Of a DNA stretch of 64,000 bases, positions 25,406 through 38,900 are shown one piece after another. A program made the translations under genes and the position numbers. The notes beneath the pieces are model-generated. The model made no database searches. It worked only from the letters and a program-made list of their open reading frames with translations, and was not told the origin of the DNA. This DNA is from Luzula sylvatica (lineage: Eukaryota > Streptophyta > Magnoliopsida > Poales > Juncaceae), in the NCBI GenBank assembly GCA_946800325.1, contig OX326960.1, positions 32,579,629-32,643,628 on the forward strand, given 5' to 3'. Position 1 is the first letter of the stretch. Each line of letters opens with the position of its first letter.

Positions 25406-28400
25406 AAAATGCAAAAAACTGAAGTCCACCTTCAAAAAATCAAATGAAGATATTTTTAAAAAAAATTTAAAAATTGAAGTACAACATAAGCAAAATACTT
25501 AATTTTGAAGTCATATTCAAAATACCCCATAATTAAAGACTAACACACACAAATTTCAATTTTTTTAAAAATTTTTGAAAATGCAAAAATGAAGTCTAAC
25601 ACCTTCAAAAAATTCAATGAAGCTATTTTTTTAAAAAATGTAAAAATTTAGGTGTAACATTAGCAAAATACTCAATTTTCATGCCATTCCAAAAATAATC
25701 CGTAATTGAAGACTAACATACACAAATTTCAATATTTTCAAAATTTTCATAAAAATGCAAAAAAGGAAGTCTAACAGCTTCAATAAATTCAATGAAAATA
25801 TTTTTTAAAAGAATGTTAAAATTGAAGTGTAACACAAGAAAAATACTCAATTTTCATGTTATACTTGAAACACTCCGTAATTGAAGACTAACACACACAA
25901 ATTTCAATTTTTTCAAAAATTTCTTAAAAATGCAAAAAAATGAAGTCTAACACCTTCAAAAAATTAAATGAAGATATTTGTTAAAAAAATGTAAAAATTG
26001 AAGTGTAACATAATCAAAATACTCAATTTTCATGTCATACTCAAAATACTCCGTAATTGAAGACTAACACACACAAATTTCAATTTTTCCAAAAAATTCT
26101 TAAAAATGCAACAAATGAAGTCTAACGCCTTCAAAAAATTCAATGAAGATATTTTTTTTAAAAATGTAAAAATAGAAGTGTAACATAATCAAAATACTCA
26201 ATTTTCATGTCATACTCAAAATACTCCGTAATTGAAGACTAACGCACACAAATTTCATTTTGTCCAAAAATGTCGTAAAAATGCAAAAAATGAAGTCTAA
26301 CACCATCAATAAATTCAATGAAGATCTTTTTTAAAAGAATGTTAAAATTGAAGTGTAACATAAGCAAAATATTCAATTTTCATGTCATACTCAAAATACT
26401 CCGTAATTGAAGACTAACACACACAAATTTCAATTTTTCCAAAAATTTCTTAAAAATGCAAAAAATTAAGTCTAACGCCTTCAATAAATTCAATGAAGAT
26501 ATTTTTTAAAAGAATGTAAAAATTGAAGTGTAATACAAGAAAAATACTCAATTTTCATGTCATAATCAAAATACGACATAATTGAAGACTAACACACAAA
26601 AATTTTAATTTTTTCAAAAATTTCATACAATAGCAAAAAACTGAAGTCTAACAGCTTCCAAAAATTCAATGAAGATATTTTTTAAAAGAATGTTAAAATT
26701 GAAGTGTAACACAAGTAAAAAACTCAATTTTCATGTCATACTCAAAATACTCCGTAATTGAAGACTAACGCACACAAATTTCAATTTTTTCAAAAATTTC
26801 TTAAAATTGCAAAAAACTGAAGTCTAACACCTTCAAAAAATTCCATGAAGATATTTTTTAAAAAAATGTAAAAATTGAAGTGTAACATGAGCAAAATACT
26901 CAATTTTCTTGTCATACTCAAAATACTCCGTAATTGAAGACTAACACACACAAATTTCAATTTTTCCAAAAATTTCTTAAAAATGCAAAAAATGAAGTCT
27001 AACGCCTTCAATAAATTCAATGAAGATATTTTTTAAAAGAATGTTAAAATTGAAGTGTAACACAAGTGAAAAACTCAATTTTCATGACATACTCAAAATA
27101 CTCCGTAATTGAAGACTAACACACACAAATTTCAATTTTTTCAAAAATTTCTTAAAAATGCAAAAAACTAAAGTCTAACACCTTCAAAAAATTAAATGAA
27201 GATATTTTTTAAAAAAATGTAAAAATTAAAGTGTAACATAATCAAAATACTCAATTTTCATGTCATACTCAAAATACTCCGTAATTGAAGACTAACGCAC
27301 ACAAATTTCATTTTTTCCAAAAATGTCTTATAAATGCAAAAAATGAAGTCTAACACCATCAATAAATTCAATGAAGATATTTTTTAAAAGAATGTTAAAA
27401 TTGAAGTGTAACATAAGCAAAATATTCAATTTTCATGTCATACTCAAAATACTCCGTAACTGAAGACAAACACACACAAATTTAAATTTTTTCAAAAATT
27501 TCTTAAAAATGCAAAAAACTGAAGTCTAACACCTTAAAAAAAATTCAATGAAGATATTTTTTTAAAAAATGTAAAAATTTAAGTGCAACATAAGCAAATA
27601 CTCAATTTTCATGTCATACTCAAAATACTCCGTAATTGAAGACTAACACACACAAATTTAAAATTTTCGAAATATTTCTTAAAAATGCAAAAAATGAAGT
27701 CTAACACCTTCAATAAATTCAATGAAGATATTTTTTAAAAGAATGTTAAAATTGATGTGTAACATAAGCAAAATATTCAATTTTCTTGTCATACTCAAAA
27801 TACTCCGTAATTGAAGACTAACAAACACAAATTTAAATTTTTTAAAAATGCAAAAAACTGAAGTCTATCACCTTAAAAAAATTCAATGTAGAAATTTTTT
27901 CAAAAAATGTAAAAATTGAAGTGAAACATAAGCAAATACTCAATTTTCATGTCATACTCAAAATACGCCGTAATTGAAGACTTACAAATAGAAATTTCAT
28001 TTTTTTCAAAAATTTCTTAAAAATGCAAAAACTAAAGTCTACACCTTCAAAAAATTGAACGAAGATATTTTTTAAAAGAATGTAAAAATTGAAGTGTAAC
28101 ACAATTAAAAAACTCAATTTTCATGTCATACTCAAAATACTCCGTAATTAAAGACTAAGACACACAAATTTCAATTTTTCCAAATATTTCTTTAAAATGC
28201 AAAAAATGAAGTCTAACACCTTCAATAAATTCGATGAAGATATTTTTTAAAAGAATGTTAAAATTGAAGTGTAACATAAGCAAAATATTCAATTTTCTTG
28301 TCATACTCAAAATACTCCGTAATTGAAGACTAACACACAGAGATTTCAATTTTTTCAAAAATTTCTACAAAATGCAAAAACTGAAGTCTAACACCTTCAA

Positions 28401-30769
28401 AAAATAAAATGAACATATTTTTTAAAAGAATGTAAAAATTGAAGTGTAACACAAGAAAAAAACTCAATTTTCATGTAATACTCAAAATAAGCCTTAATTG
28501 AAGACTAACACATACAAATTTCAATTTTTTCAACAATTTCTTCAAAATGCAAAACACTGAAGTCTAACACCTTCAAAAAATTGAATGAAGATATTTTTTA
28601 AAAAAATGTAAAAATTGAAGTGCAACATGAGCAAAGTACTCAATTTTCAAATCATATTCAAAATACTCCGTAATTGAAGACTAACACACACAAATTTAAA
28701 TTTTTTCATAAATTTCATAAAAATGCAAAAAATGAAGTCTAACACCTTCAAAAAATTAAATGAAGATATTTTTTTTAAAAATGTAAAAATTGAAGTGTAA
28801 CATAAGCAAAATAGTCAATTTTAATGTCATACTGAAAATAATCCATAATTGAAGACTAACACACACAAATTTCAATATTTTCAAAAATTTCTTAAAAATT
28901 CAAAAAATGAAGTCTAACAGCTTCAAAAAATTCAATGAATATATGTTTTAAAAGAATGTTAAAATTGAAGTGTAACACAAGAAAAATACTCAATTTTCAT
29001 GTCATACTTGAAATACTCTGTAATTGAAAACTAACACACACAAATTTCAATTTTATGAAAAATTTCTTAAAAATGCAAAAATTGAAGTCTAACACCTTCA
29101 ATAAATTCAATGAAGATATTTTTTAAAAGAATGTTAAAATTGAAGTGTAACATAAGAAAAATATTCAATTTTCTGGTCATACTCAAAATACTCCGTAATT
29201 GAAGACTAACACGCACAAATTTCAATTTTTTCAAAAAATTTCTTAAAAATCCAAAAAACTGATGTCTAACACCATAAAAAAATTCAATGAAGAAATTTAA
29301 AAAAAAAATGTAAAAATTAAAGTGCAACATAAGCAAATACTCAATTTTCATGTCATACTCAAAATACGCCGTAATTGAAGACTAACAAACAGAAATTTCA
29401 ATTTTTTCATAAATTTCTGAAAAACGCAAAAACTAAAGTCTAACACCTTCAAAAAATTGAACGAAGATATTTTTTAATAGAATGTAAAAATTAAAGTGTA
29501 ACACAAGAAAAAAACTCAATTTTCATGCTATACTCAAAATACTCCGTAATTAAAGACTAACGCACACACATTTCAATTTTTCCAAATATTTCTTAAAAAT
29601 GCAAAAAATGAAGTCTAATACCTTCAAAAAATTAAATGAAGATATTTTTTAAAAGAATGTTAAAATTGAAGTGTAACATAAGGAAAATATTGAATTTTAT
29701 TGTCATACTCAAAATACTCCGTAATTGAAGACTAACACACACAAATTTCAATTTTTTCAAAAATTTCTTAAAAATGCAAAACACTGAAGTCTAACACCTT
29801 CAAAAAATTAAATGAAGATATTTTTTAAAAAAAATGTAAAAATTGAAGTGAAACAAATGCAAAATACTCAATTTTCAAGTCATATTCAAAATACTCCGTA
29901 ATGGAAGACTAACACACACAAATTTCAATTTTTTCATAAATTTCTGAAAAATGCAAAAAATTAAGTCTAACACCTTCAAAAAATTCAATGAAGATATTTT
30001 TTAAAAAAATGTAAAAATTGAAGTGTAACATAAGCAAAATACTCAATTTTCATGTCATACTCAAAATAATCCGTAATTGAAGACTGACACACACAAATTT
30101 CTATATTTTCAAAAATTTCTTAAAAATGCAAAAAATGAAGTCTAACAGCATCAAAAAAATTCAATGAATATATTTTTTAAAAGAATGTTAAAATTGAAGT
30201 GTAACACAAGAAAAAAACTCAATTTTCATGTCATACTCAAAATAAGCCGTAATTGAATACTAACACAAACAAATTTCAAATTTTTCAAAAATTTCTTAAA
30301 AATGCAAAACACTGAAGTCTGACACCTTCAAAAAATTAAATGAAGATATTTTTTTAAAAAATGTAAAAATTGAAGTGCAACTTAATTAAAATACTCAATT
30401 TGCAAGTCATATTCAAAATACCCCGTAATTGAAGACTAACACATATAAATTTCAGTTTTTTTAAAACATTCTTAAAAATTCAAAAAAATGAAGTCTAACA
30501 CCTTCAAAAAATTAAATGAGGATATTTTTTAAAAAAATGTAAAAATTGAAGTGCAACTTAATTAAAATACTCAATTTGCAAGTCATATTCAAAATACCCC
30601 GTAATTGAAGACTAACATACACAAATTTCAATTTTTTCATAAATTTCTGAAAAATGCAAAAAATGAAGTCTTAACACCTTCAATAAATTCAATGAAGATA
30701 TTTTTTAAAAGAATGTTAAAATTGAAGTGTAACGTTAGAAAAATACTAAGTTTTCATGTAATACTCAAA

Positions 30770-32025
30770 ATAAGCCGTAATTGAAGACTAACACACACAA
30801 ATTTCAATTTTTTCAAAAATTTCTTAAAAATGCAAAACACTGAAGTCTAACACCTTCAAAATTTTAAATGAAGATATTTTTTAAAAAAATGTAAAAATTG
30901 AAGTGCAACATAAGCAAAATACCAAATTTTCAAGTCATATTCTAAATACTCCGTAATTGAAGACTAACACATACAAATTTCAATTTTTCCAAAAAATTCA
31001 ATGAATATATTTTTTAAAAAAATGTAAAAATTGAAGTGTAACAAAAGCAAAATACTCAATTTTCATGTCATACTCAAAATACTCCGTAACTGAAGAATAA
31101 CACACACAAATTTCAATTTTTTCAAAAATTTCTTAAAAATGCAAAAAAGGAAGTCTAATGCCTTCAATAAATTCAATGAAGATATTTTTTAAAAGAATGT
31201 TAAAATTGAAGTGTAACATATGCAAAATATTCAATTTTCATGTCATACTCAAAATACTCCGTAATTGAAGACTAACACACACAAATTTAAATTTTCCCAA
31301 AAATTCCTTAAAAATGCAAAAAATGAATTCTAACGCCTTCAATAAATTCAATCATGATATTTTTTAAAAGAATGTTAAAATTGAAGTGTAACACAAGTAA
31401 AAAACTCAATTTTCATGTCATACTCAAAATACTCTGTAATTGAAGACTAACACACACAAATTTCAATTTTTTCAAAAATTTATGAAAAATGCAAAAAATG
31501 AAGTAACACCTTCAAAAAAATTCAACGAAGATATTTTTTAAAAAAATGTAAAAATTGAAGTGAAACAAAAGCAAAATACATAATTTTCATGTCATACCAA
31601 AAATACTCCGTAATTGAAGACTAACAAACACAAATTTACATTTTTCCAAAAATTTCTTAAAAATGCAAAAAATGAAGTGTAACACCTTAAAAAAATTCAA
31701 TGAAGATATTTTTTTAAAAAATGTAAAATTTGAAGTGCAACATAAGCAAATTCTCAATTTTAATGTCATACTCAAAATACGCCGTAATTGAATACTAACA
31801 CACAGAAATTTCAATTTTTTCAAAATTTCCTAAAAATGCAAAAACAGAAGTCTAACACCTTCAAAAAATTAAACGAAGATATTTTTTAAAAGAATGTAAA
31901 AATTGAAGTGTAACACATGAAAAAAACTCAATTTTCAAGTCATACTCAAAATACGCCGTAATTGAAGCCTAACACACAGAAATTTAAATTTTTTCAAAAA
32001 TTTCTTACAAATGCAAAAAACTGAA
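30770..32025 (+). repeat. Segmental duplication, ~3,111-bp offset, copy 1
   Basis: This matches 33,880-35,140. TGCAAAACAC occurs at 30,831 and 33,942, and AATGAATATA at 31,000 and 34,111, both 3,111 bp apart. By 31,961/35,074 the offset is 3,113 through small indels. Shared lesions include a truncated monomer near 30,990 and a variant reading GAAGTGAAACAAAAG. The offset is about 18 monomers. Confidence 0.82.
30981..31003 (+). repeat. Truncated monomer lacking the S3/S1 boundary
   Basis: CAATTTTTCC runs directly into AAAAAATTCAATGAATAT, removing roughly 43 bp across the end of S3 and the start of S1, including GAAGTCTAACACC. The same truncation is near 34,095-34,115 in the duplicate copy. Short A-rich homology at the joint suggests slippage or unequal exchange. 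Confidence 0.78.
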
Positions 32026-33099
32026 GTCTAACACCTTCAAAAAATTCAATGAAGGTATTTTTTAAAAAAATTTAAAATTGAGGTGTAACATAAGAAAAAT
32101 ACTCAATTTTCTTGTCATACTCAAAATACTCCGTAATTGAAGACTAAGACACACAAATTTCAATTTTTCCAAAAATTTCTTCTAAATGCAAAAAATGAAG
32201 TCTAACACCTTCAATAAATTCCACGAAGATATTTTTTAAAAGAATGTTAAAATTGAAGTGTAACACAAGAAAAAAACTCAATTTTCATGTCATATTCAAA
32301 ATACTCCGTAATTGAAGACTAACACACACAAATTTAAATTTTTTCATAAATTTCTGAAAAATGCAAAAAATGAAGTCTAACACCTTCAAAAAATTCGATG
32401 AAGATATTTTTTAAAAAAATGTAAAAATTGAAGTGTAACATAAGCAAATACTCAATTTTCATTTTATACTCAAAATACGCCGTAATTGAAGCCTAACACA
32501 CAGAAATTTTAATTTTTTCAAAAATTTCTTACAAATGCAAAAAACTGAAGTCTTGCACCTTCAAAAAATTCAAGGAAGATATTTTTTAAAAAAATGTAAA
32601 AATTGAGGGGTAACATAAGCAAAATACTCAATTTTCATGTCATACTCAAAATACTCCGTAATTGCAGACTAACACACACAAATTTCAATTTTTCCAAAAA
32701 TTTCTTTAAAATGCAAAAAATTGAGTCTAACGCCTTCAATAAATTCAATGAAGATATTTTTTTAAAAGAATGTAAAAATTGAAGTGTAACACAAGAAAAA
32801 AACTCAATTTTCATGTCATACTCAAAATACGACGTAATTGAACAATAACACACAAAAATTTCAATTTGTTCAAAAAATTCTTACAAATGCAAAAAACTGA
32901 AGTCTAACACCTTCAAAAAATTCAATGAAGATATTTTTTAAAAGAATGTTAAAATTGAAGTGTAACATAAGCAAAATATTCAATTTTCATGTCATACTCA
33001 AAATACACCGTAATTGAAGACAAATACACGCAAATTAAAAAAATTTCCAAAATTTCTTAAAAATGCAAAAAACTGAAGTCTAACCCCTTAAAAAAAATT

Positions 33100-33900
33100 C
33101 AATGAAGATATTTTTTAAAAAAATGTAAAAATTGAAGTGCAACATAAGAAAATACTCAATTTTCATGTCATACTCAAAATACTCCGTAATTGAAGACTAA
33201 CACACACAAATTTCAATTTTTCCAAATATTTCTTAAAAATGCAAAAAATGAAGTCTCACACCTTCAATAAATTCAATGAAGATATTTTTTAAAAGAATGT
33301 TAAAATTGAAGTGTAACATAACCAAAATATTCAATTTTCTTGTCATACTCAAAATACTCCGTAATTGAAGAATAACTCACAGAAATTTCAAGTTTTTCAA
33401 AATTTTCTTAAAAATGCAAAAAACTGAAGTCTAACACCATAAAAAAATTCAATGAAGAATTTTTTTAAAAAAATGTAAAAATTGAAGTGCAACATTAGCA
33501 AATACTCAATTTTCATGTCATACTCAAAATACGCCGTAATTGAAGACTAACAAACAGAAATTTCAATTTTTTCAAAATTTTCTTAAAAATGCAAAAAACT
33601 GAAGTCTAACACCTTCAAAAAAATTCAACGAAGATATTTTTTAAAAAATTGTAAAAATTGAAGTGTAACATAATCTAAATACTCAATTTTAATGTGATAC
33701 TCAAAATACTCCGAAATTGAAGACTAACACTCACAAATTTCAATTTTTCCAAAAATTTCTTAAAAATGCTAAAAATGAAGTCTAACACCTTAAAAAAAAT
33801 TCAATGAAGAAATTTTTTTAAAAAATGTAAAAATTGAAGTGCAACATAAGCAAATACTCAATTTTCATGTCATACTCAAAATACGCCGTAATTGAAGACT
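33100..33900 (+). repeat. Segmental duplication, 2,060-bp offset, copy 1
   Basis: This matches 35,160-35,955. The rare variant AAGTCTCACACC is at 33,251 and 35,311, 2,060 bp (12 monomers) apart. The copies also share ATAACCAAAATATTC, TTCAAGTTTTTCAAAA, ACACCATAAAAAAATTC and CTCCGAAAT. Confidence 0.8.
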
Positions 33901-35140
33901 AACACACACAAATTTCAATTTTTTCAAAAATTTCTTAAAAATGCAAAACACTGAAGTCTAACACCTTCAAAAATTTAAATGAAGATATTTTTTAAAAAAA
34001 TGTAAAAATTGAAGTGCAACATAAGCAAAATACTCAATTTTCAAGTCATATTCTAAATACTCCGTAATTGAAGACTAACACATACAAATTTCAATTTTTC
34101 CAAAAACTTCAATGAATATATTTTTTAAAAAAATGTAAAAATTGAAGTGTAACAAAAGCAAAATACTCAATTTTCATGTCATACTCAAAATACTCCGTAA
34201 CTGAAGACTAACACACACAAATTTCAATTTTTCCAAAAATTTCTTGAAAATGCAACAAAGGAAGTCTAACGCCTTCAATAAATTCAATGAAGATATTTTT
34301 TACAAGAATGTTAAAATTGAAGTGTAACATATGCAACATATTCAATTTTCATGTCATACTCAAAATACTCCGTAATTGAAGACTAACACACACAAATTTA
34401 AATTTTCCCAAAAATTCCTTAAAAATGCAAAAAATGAATTCTAACGCCTTCAATAAATTCAATGATGATATTTTTTAAAAGAATGTTAAAATTGAAGTGT
34501 AACACAAGTAAAAAACTCAATTTTCATGTCGTACTCAAAATACTCCGTAATTGAAGACTAACACACACAAATTTCAATTTTTTCAAAAATTTATGAAAAA
34601 TGCAAAAAATGAAGTCTAACACCTTCAAAAAATTTCAACGAAGATATTTTTTTTAAAAATGTAAAAATTGAAGTGAAACAAAAGAAAAATACATAATTTT
34701 CATGTCATACCCAAAATACTCCGTAATTGAAGACTAACAAACACAAATTTACATTTTTCCAAAAATTTCTTAAAAATGCAAAAAATGAAGTGTAACACCT
34801 TAAAAAAATTCAATGAAGATATTTTTTTAAAAAATGTAAAAATTGAAGTGCAACATAAGCAAATTCTCAATTTTAATGTCATACTCAAAATACGCCGTAA
34901 TTGAAGACTAACACACAGAAATTTCAATTTTTTCAAAATTTCCTAAAAATGCAAAAACAGAAGTCTAACACTTTCAAAAAATTCAACGAAGATATTTTTT
35001 AAAAGAATGTAAAAATTGAAGTGTAACACATGAAAAAAACTCAATTTTCAAGTCATACTCAAAATACGCCGTAATTGAAGCCTAACACACAGAAATTTCA
35101 ATTTTTTCAAAAATTTCTTACAAATGCAAAAAACTGAAGT
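33880..35140 (+). repeat. Segmental duplication, ~3,111-bp offset, copy 2
   Basis: Second copy of 30,770-32,025. It ends near 35,140, where it switches to sequence matching 33,100 onward, making the 33.9-36.0 kb stretch a mosaic of two donors. It contains GTCGTACTC near 34,529, one of the few left-block monomers with the CpG that is common in the right block. Confidence 0.8.
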
Positions 35141-35159
35141 CTAACACCATAAAAAAATT

Positions 35160-35955
35160 CAATGAAGATATTTTTTAAAAAAATGTAAAAATTGAAGTGC
35201 AACATAAGAAAATACTCAATTTTCATGTCATACTCAAAATACTCCGTAATTGAAGACTAACACACACAAATTTCAATTTTTCCAAATATTTCTTAAAAAT
35301 GCAAAAAATGAAGTCTCACACCTTCAATAAATTCAATGAAGATATTTTTTAAAAGAATGTTAAAATTGAAGTGTAACATAACCAAAATATTCAATTTTCT
35401 TGTCATACTCAAAATACTCCGTAATTGAAGACTAACACACAGAAATTTCAAGTTTTTCAAAATTTTCTTAAAAATGCAAAAAACTGAAGTCTAACACCAT
35501 AAAAAAATTCAATGAAGAATTTTTTTAAAAAAATGTAAAAATTGAAGTGCAACATTAGCAAATACACAATTTTCATGTCATACTCAAAATACGCCGTAAT
35601 TGAAGACTAACAAACAGAAATTTCAATTTTTTCAAACTTTTCTTAAAAATGCAAAAAACTGAAGTCTAACACCTTCAAAAAATTCAATGAAGATATTTTT
35701 TAAAAAATTGTAAAAATTGAAGTGTAACATAATCTAAATACTCAATTTTCATGTGATACTCAAAATACTCCGAAATCGAAGACTAACACACACAAATTTC
35801 AATTTTTCCAAAAATTTCTTAAAAATGCTAAAAATGAAGTCTAACACCTTAAAACAATTCAATGAAGAAATTTTTTAAAAAAATGTAAAAATTGAAGTGC
35901 AACATAAGCAAATACTCAATTTTCATGTCATACTCAAAATACGCCGTAATTGAAG
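35160..35955 (+). repeat. Segmental duplication, 2,060-bp offset, copy 2
   Basis: Second copy of 33,100-33,900. It directly follows the second copy of the 3,111-bp duplication. Homology ends near 35,955, where this copy reads CTAACAAACTG and the other CTAACACACAC. Confidence 0.78.
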
Positions 35956-38900
35956 ACTAACAAACTGAAATTTCAATTTTTTCAAAAATTTCATAAAAAT
36001 GCAAAAAATGAAGTCTAACACCTTCAATAAATTCAATTAAGATATTTTTAAAAAAAATGTAAAAATTGAAGTGCAACATAATCAAATTTCTCAATTTTCA
36101 TGTCATACTCAAAATGCGGCCGTAATTGAAGACTATAACACAGAAATTTCAATTTTTTCAAAATTTCATAAAAATGCAAAAACTGAAGTCTAACACCTTC
36201 AACTAATTCAACGAAGATATTTTTTAAAAGAATGTAAAAATTGAAGTGTAACATAAGAAAATTACTCAATTTTCATGTCATACTCAAAATACTCCGTAAT
36301 TGAAGACTAACACACACAAATTTCAATTTTTTCAAAAATTTCTTCAAAATACAAAAAATGAAGTCTAACTCCTTCAAAAAATTCAATGAAGATATGTTTT
36401 AAAAGAATGTCAAAATTCAAGTGTAACACAAGAAAAAAACTCAATTTTCATGTCATACTCAAAATACTCCGTAATTGAAGACTAACACGCACAAATTTCA
36501 ATTTTTTCAAAACATTCTTCAAAATTCAAAAAACTGAAGTCTAACACCTTGAAAAAATTCAATGAAGATATTTTTTAAAAGAATGTTAAAATGGAAGTGT
36601 AACATAAGCAAAATACTCAATTTTCATGTCATACTCAAAATACTCGGTAATTGAAGACTAACACAAATAAATTTCAATTTTCCCAAAAATTTCTTAAAAA
36701 TGCAAAAAATGAAGTCTAATGCCGTCAATAAATTCAATGAAGATATTTTTTAAAAGAATGTTAAAATGGAAGTGTAACATAAGCAAAATACTCAATTTTC
36801 ATGTCATACTCAAAATACTCCGTAATTGAAGACTAACACACACAATTTTCAATTTTTTCAAAAATTTCATAAAAATGCAAAAAACTGAAGTCTAACACCT
36901 TAAAAAAAATTCAATGAAGATATTTTTTAAAAAAATATAAAAATTGAAGTGCAACATAAGCAAAATACTCGATTTTCATGTCATAATCAAAATACGCCGT
37001 AATTGAAGACTAACAAACAGAAATTTCAATTTTTTCAAAAATTTCATAAAAATGCAAAAAATGAAGTCTAACACCATAAAAAAATTGAACGAAGATGTTT
37101 TTAAAAGAACGTTAAAATTGAAGTGTAACACAAGAAAAAACTCAATTTTCATGTCATACTCAAAATACCCCGTAATTGAAGACTGACACACACAAATTAT
37201 AAATTTTTCAAAAATTTCTTAAAAATGCAAAAAACTGAAGTCTAACACCTTCAAAAAATTCAACGTAGATATTTTTTAAAAGAATGTTAAAATTGAAGTG
37301 TAACACAAGCAAAATACTCAATTTTCATGTGATACTCAAAATACTCCGTAATTGAAGACTAACACACAAAAGTTTCAATTTTTTCAAAAATTTCTTAAAA
37401 ATACAAAAAATAAAGTCTAACGCCTTCAATAAATTCAATGAAGATATTTTTTTAAAAATGTAACAATTGAAGTGCAACATAAACAAAATACTCAATTTTC
37501 AAGTCATACTCAAAATACGCCGTAATTGAAGACTAACACACAGAAATTTCAATTTTTTCAAAACTTTCTTAAAAATGCAAAAAATGAAGTCCGCCTTCAA
37601 TATATTCAATGAAGATAGTTTTTAAAAGAATGTTAAAATGGAAGTGCAACATGAGCAAAATACTAAATTTTCAAGTCATACTCAAAATATTCCGTAATTG
37701 AAGACTAACACACACAAATTTCAATTTTTTCAAAAATTTCATAAAAATGCAAAAAACTGAAGTCTAACACCTTAAAAAAATTCAATGAAGATATTTTTTT
37801 AAAGAATGTTAAAATGGAAGTGTAACATAAGCAAAATACCCAATTTTCATGTCATACTCAAATTACTCCGTAATTGAAGACTAACACACACAAATTTCAT
37901 TTTTTTCAAAAATTTCTTAAAATGAAAAAAATGAAGTCTAACACCTTCAAAAAATTCCATGAAGATATTTTTTAAAAGAATGTTAAAATTCAAGTGTAAC
38001 ACAAGAAAAAAACTCAATTTTCATGTCATACTCAAAATACTCTGTAATTGAAGACTAACACACAAAAGTTTCATTTTTTTCAAAAGTTTCTTAAAAATAC
38101 AAAAAATGAAGTCTAACGCGTTCAATAAATTCAATGAAGATATTTTTTAAAAGAATGTTAAAATGGAAGTGTAAAATAATCAAAATACTCAATTTTCATG
38201 TCATACTCAATATACTCCGTAATTGAAGACTAACACACAGAAATTTCAATTTTTTCAAAAATATATTAAAAATGCAAGAAAATGAAGTCACACCTTCAAA
38301 AAATCCAACGAAGATATTTTTTTAAAAAATGTAAAAATTGAAGTGTAACATAAGCAAATTACTCAATTTTCATGTCATACTCAAAATACTCCGTAATTGA
38401 AGACTAACCCACACAAATTTTAATTTTTTCAAAAATTTCTTAAAAATGCAAAAAATGAAATCTAACACCTTCAAAAAATTCAATGATGATATTTTTTTAA
38501 AAAATGTAAAAAGTGAAGTGCAACATAAGCAAAATACTCAATTTTCATGTCATACTCAAAATATTCCGTAATTGAAGACTAACACACACAAATTTCAATT
38601 TTTTCAAAAATTTCTTAAAAATGCTAAAAAATTGAAGTCTAACACCTTCAAAAAATTCAATGAAGATATTTTTAAAAAATATATAAAAATTGAAGTTTAA
38701 CAAAAGAAAATTGCTCAAGTTTCATGTCATACACAAAATACTCCATAATTGAAGACTAACAGACGCAAATTTCAATTTTTTCAAAAATTTCTTAAAAATG
38801 CAAAAAATGAGGTCTAATACCTTCAAAAAATTCAACGAAGATATTTTTTAAAAGAATTTTAAAATTGAAGTGTAACACAAGAAAAAAACTCAATTTTCAT

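Larger units (their letters stand above)
20761..30769 (+). repeat. Heterogeneous monomers, left block interior
   Basis: Tandem monomers without a constant HOR period. Recurrent variants include AATAAATTCAATG in S1, CATGCCATTCCAAAAATAATCC in two places (near 23,601 and 25,685, described here only by position and core CATTCCAAAA), and GTTATACTTGAAACACTCC. One clear segmental duplication (offset 1,910 bp) is listed separately. Nothing other than satellite was seen. Confidence 0.85.
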
